From assembly GCA_015655255.1 (NCBI GenBank), contig JAATFJ010000391.1, positions 1-5,186 of the forward strand: a stretch of 5,186 bases of DNA, in the 5' to 3' direction. Shown one piece after another: positions 3,338-5,186 of the stretch. The notes beneath the pieces were generated by a model. It did no database searches. It was not told the DNA's origin and worked only from the letters and a program-made list of their open reading frames with translations. This stretch comes from Actinomycetales bacterium. Lineage in GTDB: Bacteria; Actinomycetota; Actinomycetes; Actinomycetales; Microbacteriaceae. Each line of letters begins with the position of its first letter. Positions within the stretch are counted from its first letter, which is position 1. Made by a program: the position numbers and the translations under genes.

Positions 3338-5186
3338 ATGACCTATCCCAGACCCTCCGCCTTCGGCCCCGCAGCAGACGTGGCCCCAAGCCCGCGCTTC
3401 CCACAGATCGAGCAGGAAATTCTCGACTTCTGGAAGGTCGACGACACCTTCCGTGCCTCCATTGCGAACCGCGAGGGTGCCGACGAGTGGGTCTTCTACG
3501 ACGGCCCGCCCTTCGCCAACGGCCTGCCGCACTACGGTCACCTCCTCACGGGCTACGCGAAGGACCTCTTCCCGCGCTTCCAGACGATGCTCGGTAAGAA
3601 GGTCGATCGTGTCTTTGGCTGGGACACCCACGGCCTGCCTGCGGAGCTCGAGGCGATGAAGCAGCTCGGCATCACCGAGAAGAGCGAGATCGAGGACATG
3701 GGTATCGATGTCTTCAATGCGAAGGCGCGGGCGTCCGTGCTCACCTACACGCAGGAGTGGCGCGACTACGTCACGCGCCAGGCGCGGTGGGTGGACTTCG
3801 ACCGCGGCTACAAGACGCTCGATCTCGGCTTCATGGAGAGCGTGCTGTGGGCCTTTAAGACGCTCTACGACAAGGGCCTCGCCTACGAGGGCTACCGGGT
3901 GCTGCCCTACTGCTGGCGCGACGAGACCCCGCTCAGCTCGCACGAGCTGCGCATGGATGACGACGTCTACCAGGAGCGGCAGGACCCCTCGGTCACCGTG
4001 TCGTTCCCGCTCACGGGCGCGGAGGCCGCAGCGCGCGGCCTGGAAGGCGTCCGCGTCCTCGCCTGGACGACGACTCCGTGGACCCTTCCGACGAACATGG
4101 CGCTCGCCGTAGGACCCGCCATTGACTACGTCGTCGTCCCTGCCGGTCCCGACGGCGCCGCTGACGGCACCATGGGCTCCCGCTACCTCGTCGCGCGCGA
4201 TCTCCTCGCCGGCTATGCGAAGGACCTCGGCTACGAGGACGCCGCCGCGGCGTCGGCGGCGATCGAGAAGACCGTCACGGGCACCGAACTCGGCGGGCTC
4301 TCCTACGAACCCCTCTTCGACTACTACACGGACACCGAGACATGGGGCACGGAGAACGCGTGGCGCATCCTCGTCGACGACTACGTCACGACGACCGACG
4401 GCACGGGTATCGTGCACCAGGCCCCCGCCTACGGCGAGGACGATAAGCGCGTCGCCGATGCCGCGGGTGTCCCCACGATCCTCTCCCTCGACGACGGTGG
4501 CCGGTTCCTCCCGAACATCACCGAGGTCGCGGGCGAACTGTGGATGGACGCGAACACGCCCATCATCCGCCTCCTGCGCGGGAAGCAGCGCCTGCTCCGC
4601 GAACAGTCCTACCTGCACTCTTACCCGCACTGCTGGCGCTGCCGGAACCCCCTCATCTATAAGGCCGTGTCCAGCTGGTTCATCCGTGTCACGGACATCA
4701 AGGACAAGATGCTCCAGAACAACGAGCAGATCACCTGGGTACCCGAGAACGTCAAGTACAGGCAGTTCGGGAAATGGCTTGAGGGCGCGCGCGACTGGTC
4801 GATCAGCCGCAACCGCTACTGGGGCTCGCCCATCCCCATCTGGCAGAGCGACGATCCCACGTATCCCCGCGAGGACGCCTACGGCTCCCTGGAGGAGCTG
4901 GAGCGCGATTTCGGTGCGTTGCCGCGCAACCCCGAGGGGGAGGTGGATCTGCACCGTCCCTACATCGATCACCTCACCCGGCCCAACCCCGACGATCCCA
5001 CGGGCAAGAGCACGATGCGCCGCATCGAGGACGTCTTCGATGTGTGGTTCGACTCCGGGTCGATGCCCTATGCGCAGGTGCACTACCCCTTCGAGAATGA
5101 GGAATGGTTCGACACCCACGCTCCCGCGGACTTCATCGTCGAGTACATCGGGCAGACGCGCGGCTGGTTCTACGTCATGCACGTCC
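3338..5186 (+). CDS. ileS: Isoleucyl-tRNA synthetase, type 2 (eukaryote-like), N-terminal 616 residues
   Basis: The enzyme joins isoleucine to tRNA-Ile in the cytoplasm and edits valine. The catalytic signature [15 protein letters not shown] spans residues 54-68, with HYGH (65-68) as the class I HIGH motif. WDTHGLPAE (95-103) follows. The CP1 editing domain is marked by the Thr-rich [10 protein letters not shown] (244-253) and by [15 protein letters not shown] (355-369). CWRC (432-435) is a probable zinc-binding pair. WGSPIPIW (495-502), VWFDSGS (569-575) and [11 protein letters not shown] (602-612) return to the Rossmann core. The KMSKS loop and anticodon-binding domain lie beyond the right edge; full-length relatives have roughly 1,050-1,100 residues. 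The [15 protein letters not shown] form is that of IleRS2. I prefer the ATG at 3338 because GCGAG lies 6 nt before it; an in-frame ATG at 3332 abuts GCGAG. The T-box leader regulates it. Confidence 0.97.
   Translation, partial: MTYPRPSAFGPAADVAPSPRFPQIEQEILDFWKVDDTFRASIANREGADEWVFYDGPPFANGLPHYGHLLTGYAKDLFPRFQTMLGKKVDRVFGWDTHGLPAELEAMKQLGITEKSEIEDMGIDVFNAKARASVLTYTQEWRDYVTRQARWVDFDRGYKTLDLGFMESVLWAFKTLYDKGLAYEGYRVLPYCWRDETPLSSHELRMDDDVYQERQDPSVTVSFPLTGAEAAARGLEGVRVLAWTTTPWTLPTNMALAVGPAIDYVVVPAGPDGAADGTMGSRYLVARDLLAGYAKDLGYEDAAAASAAIEKTVTGTELGGLSYEPLFDYYTDTETWGTENAWRILVDDYVTTTDGTGIVHQAPAYGEDDKRVADAAGVPTILSLDDGGRFLPNITEVAGELWMDANTPIIRLLRGKQRLLREQSYLHSYPHCWRCRNPLIYKAVSSWFIRVTDIKDKMLQNNEQITWVPENVKYRQFGKWLEGARDWSISRNRYWGSPIPIWQSDDPTYPREDAYGSLEELERDFGALPRNPEGEVDLHRPYIDHLTRPNPDDPTGKSTMRRIEDVFDVWFDSGSMPYAQVHYPFENEEWFDTHAPADFIVEYIGQTRGWFYVMHV

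Noticed and set aside
3161..5182. A 673-residue open frame on the minus strand opposite ileS
   Set aside because: It is antisense to a clear IleRS and shows no domain. Long antisense frames are expected in GC-rich genes because of third-position bias.

Overview
The window reads as chromosomal DNA of a high-GC actinobacterium (Actinomycetota). The evidence is GC-rich coding in every gene, a translational T-box of the ultrashort Stem I type in front of ileS, a eukaryote-like (type 2) isoleucyl-tRNA synthetase, and a promoter that seems to give a leaderless mRNA. I cannot name the genus with confidence.

Layout. Bases 1-231 are the 3' end of an oligopeptide/dipeptide-type ABC transporter ATPase. 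It converges on a pentapeptide-repeat protein encoded on the minus strand (908-255). A 67-bp divergent intergenic region (909-975) separates that gene from a two-gene operon on the plus strand: a 49-residue ribbon-helix-helix (RHH) protein (976-1125) overlapping by ATGA a two-module VOC/glyoxalase-fold protein (1122-1811). The operon has a clear sigma70-type promoter with a 17-bp spacer. Its predicted start point falls on or next to the A of the RHH start codon, and a small palindrome overlaps its -35 box.

The accessory part lies at 1881-3078. A single gene (2083-2922) encodes an AbiEi-like winged-helix domain joined to a DUF559/Vsr-like PD-(D/E)XK nuclease domain. It is bracketed by two 100-bp direct repeats (1881-1980 and 2941-3040). 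They align without gaps at 85 of 100 positions, and a 50-bp core differs at one base. Each repeat has inverted-repeat arms. The downstream copy runs into a phased array of GYGCRC boxes exactly 19 bp apart. A nuclease gene between dispersed-looking, partly palindromic repeats resembles, in layout only, REP/RAYT systems. It is the best candidate here for something undescribed, but mobility is an inference.

The last part (about 3130-5186) is an ileS unit: a TACAAT -10 element, a T-box leader of about 197 nt with an AUC (Ile) specifier, a TGGT acceptor-end bulge in a well-formed antisequestrator, and a competing sequestrator that covers the purine-rich stretch before the start codon. The first 616 codons of IleRS follow. 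Uncharged tRNA-Ile is expected to open the ribosome-binding region and raise IleRS synthesis. The enzyme carries HYGH in place of bacterial HIGH, which places it in the type associated with low mupirocin sensitivity.
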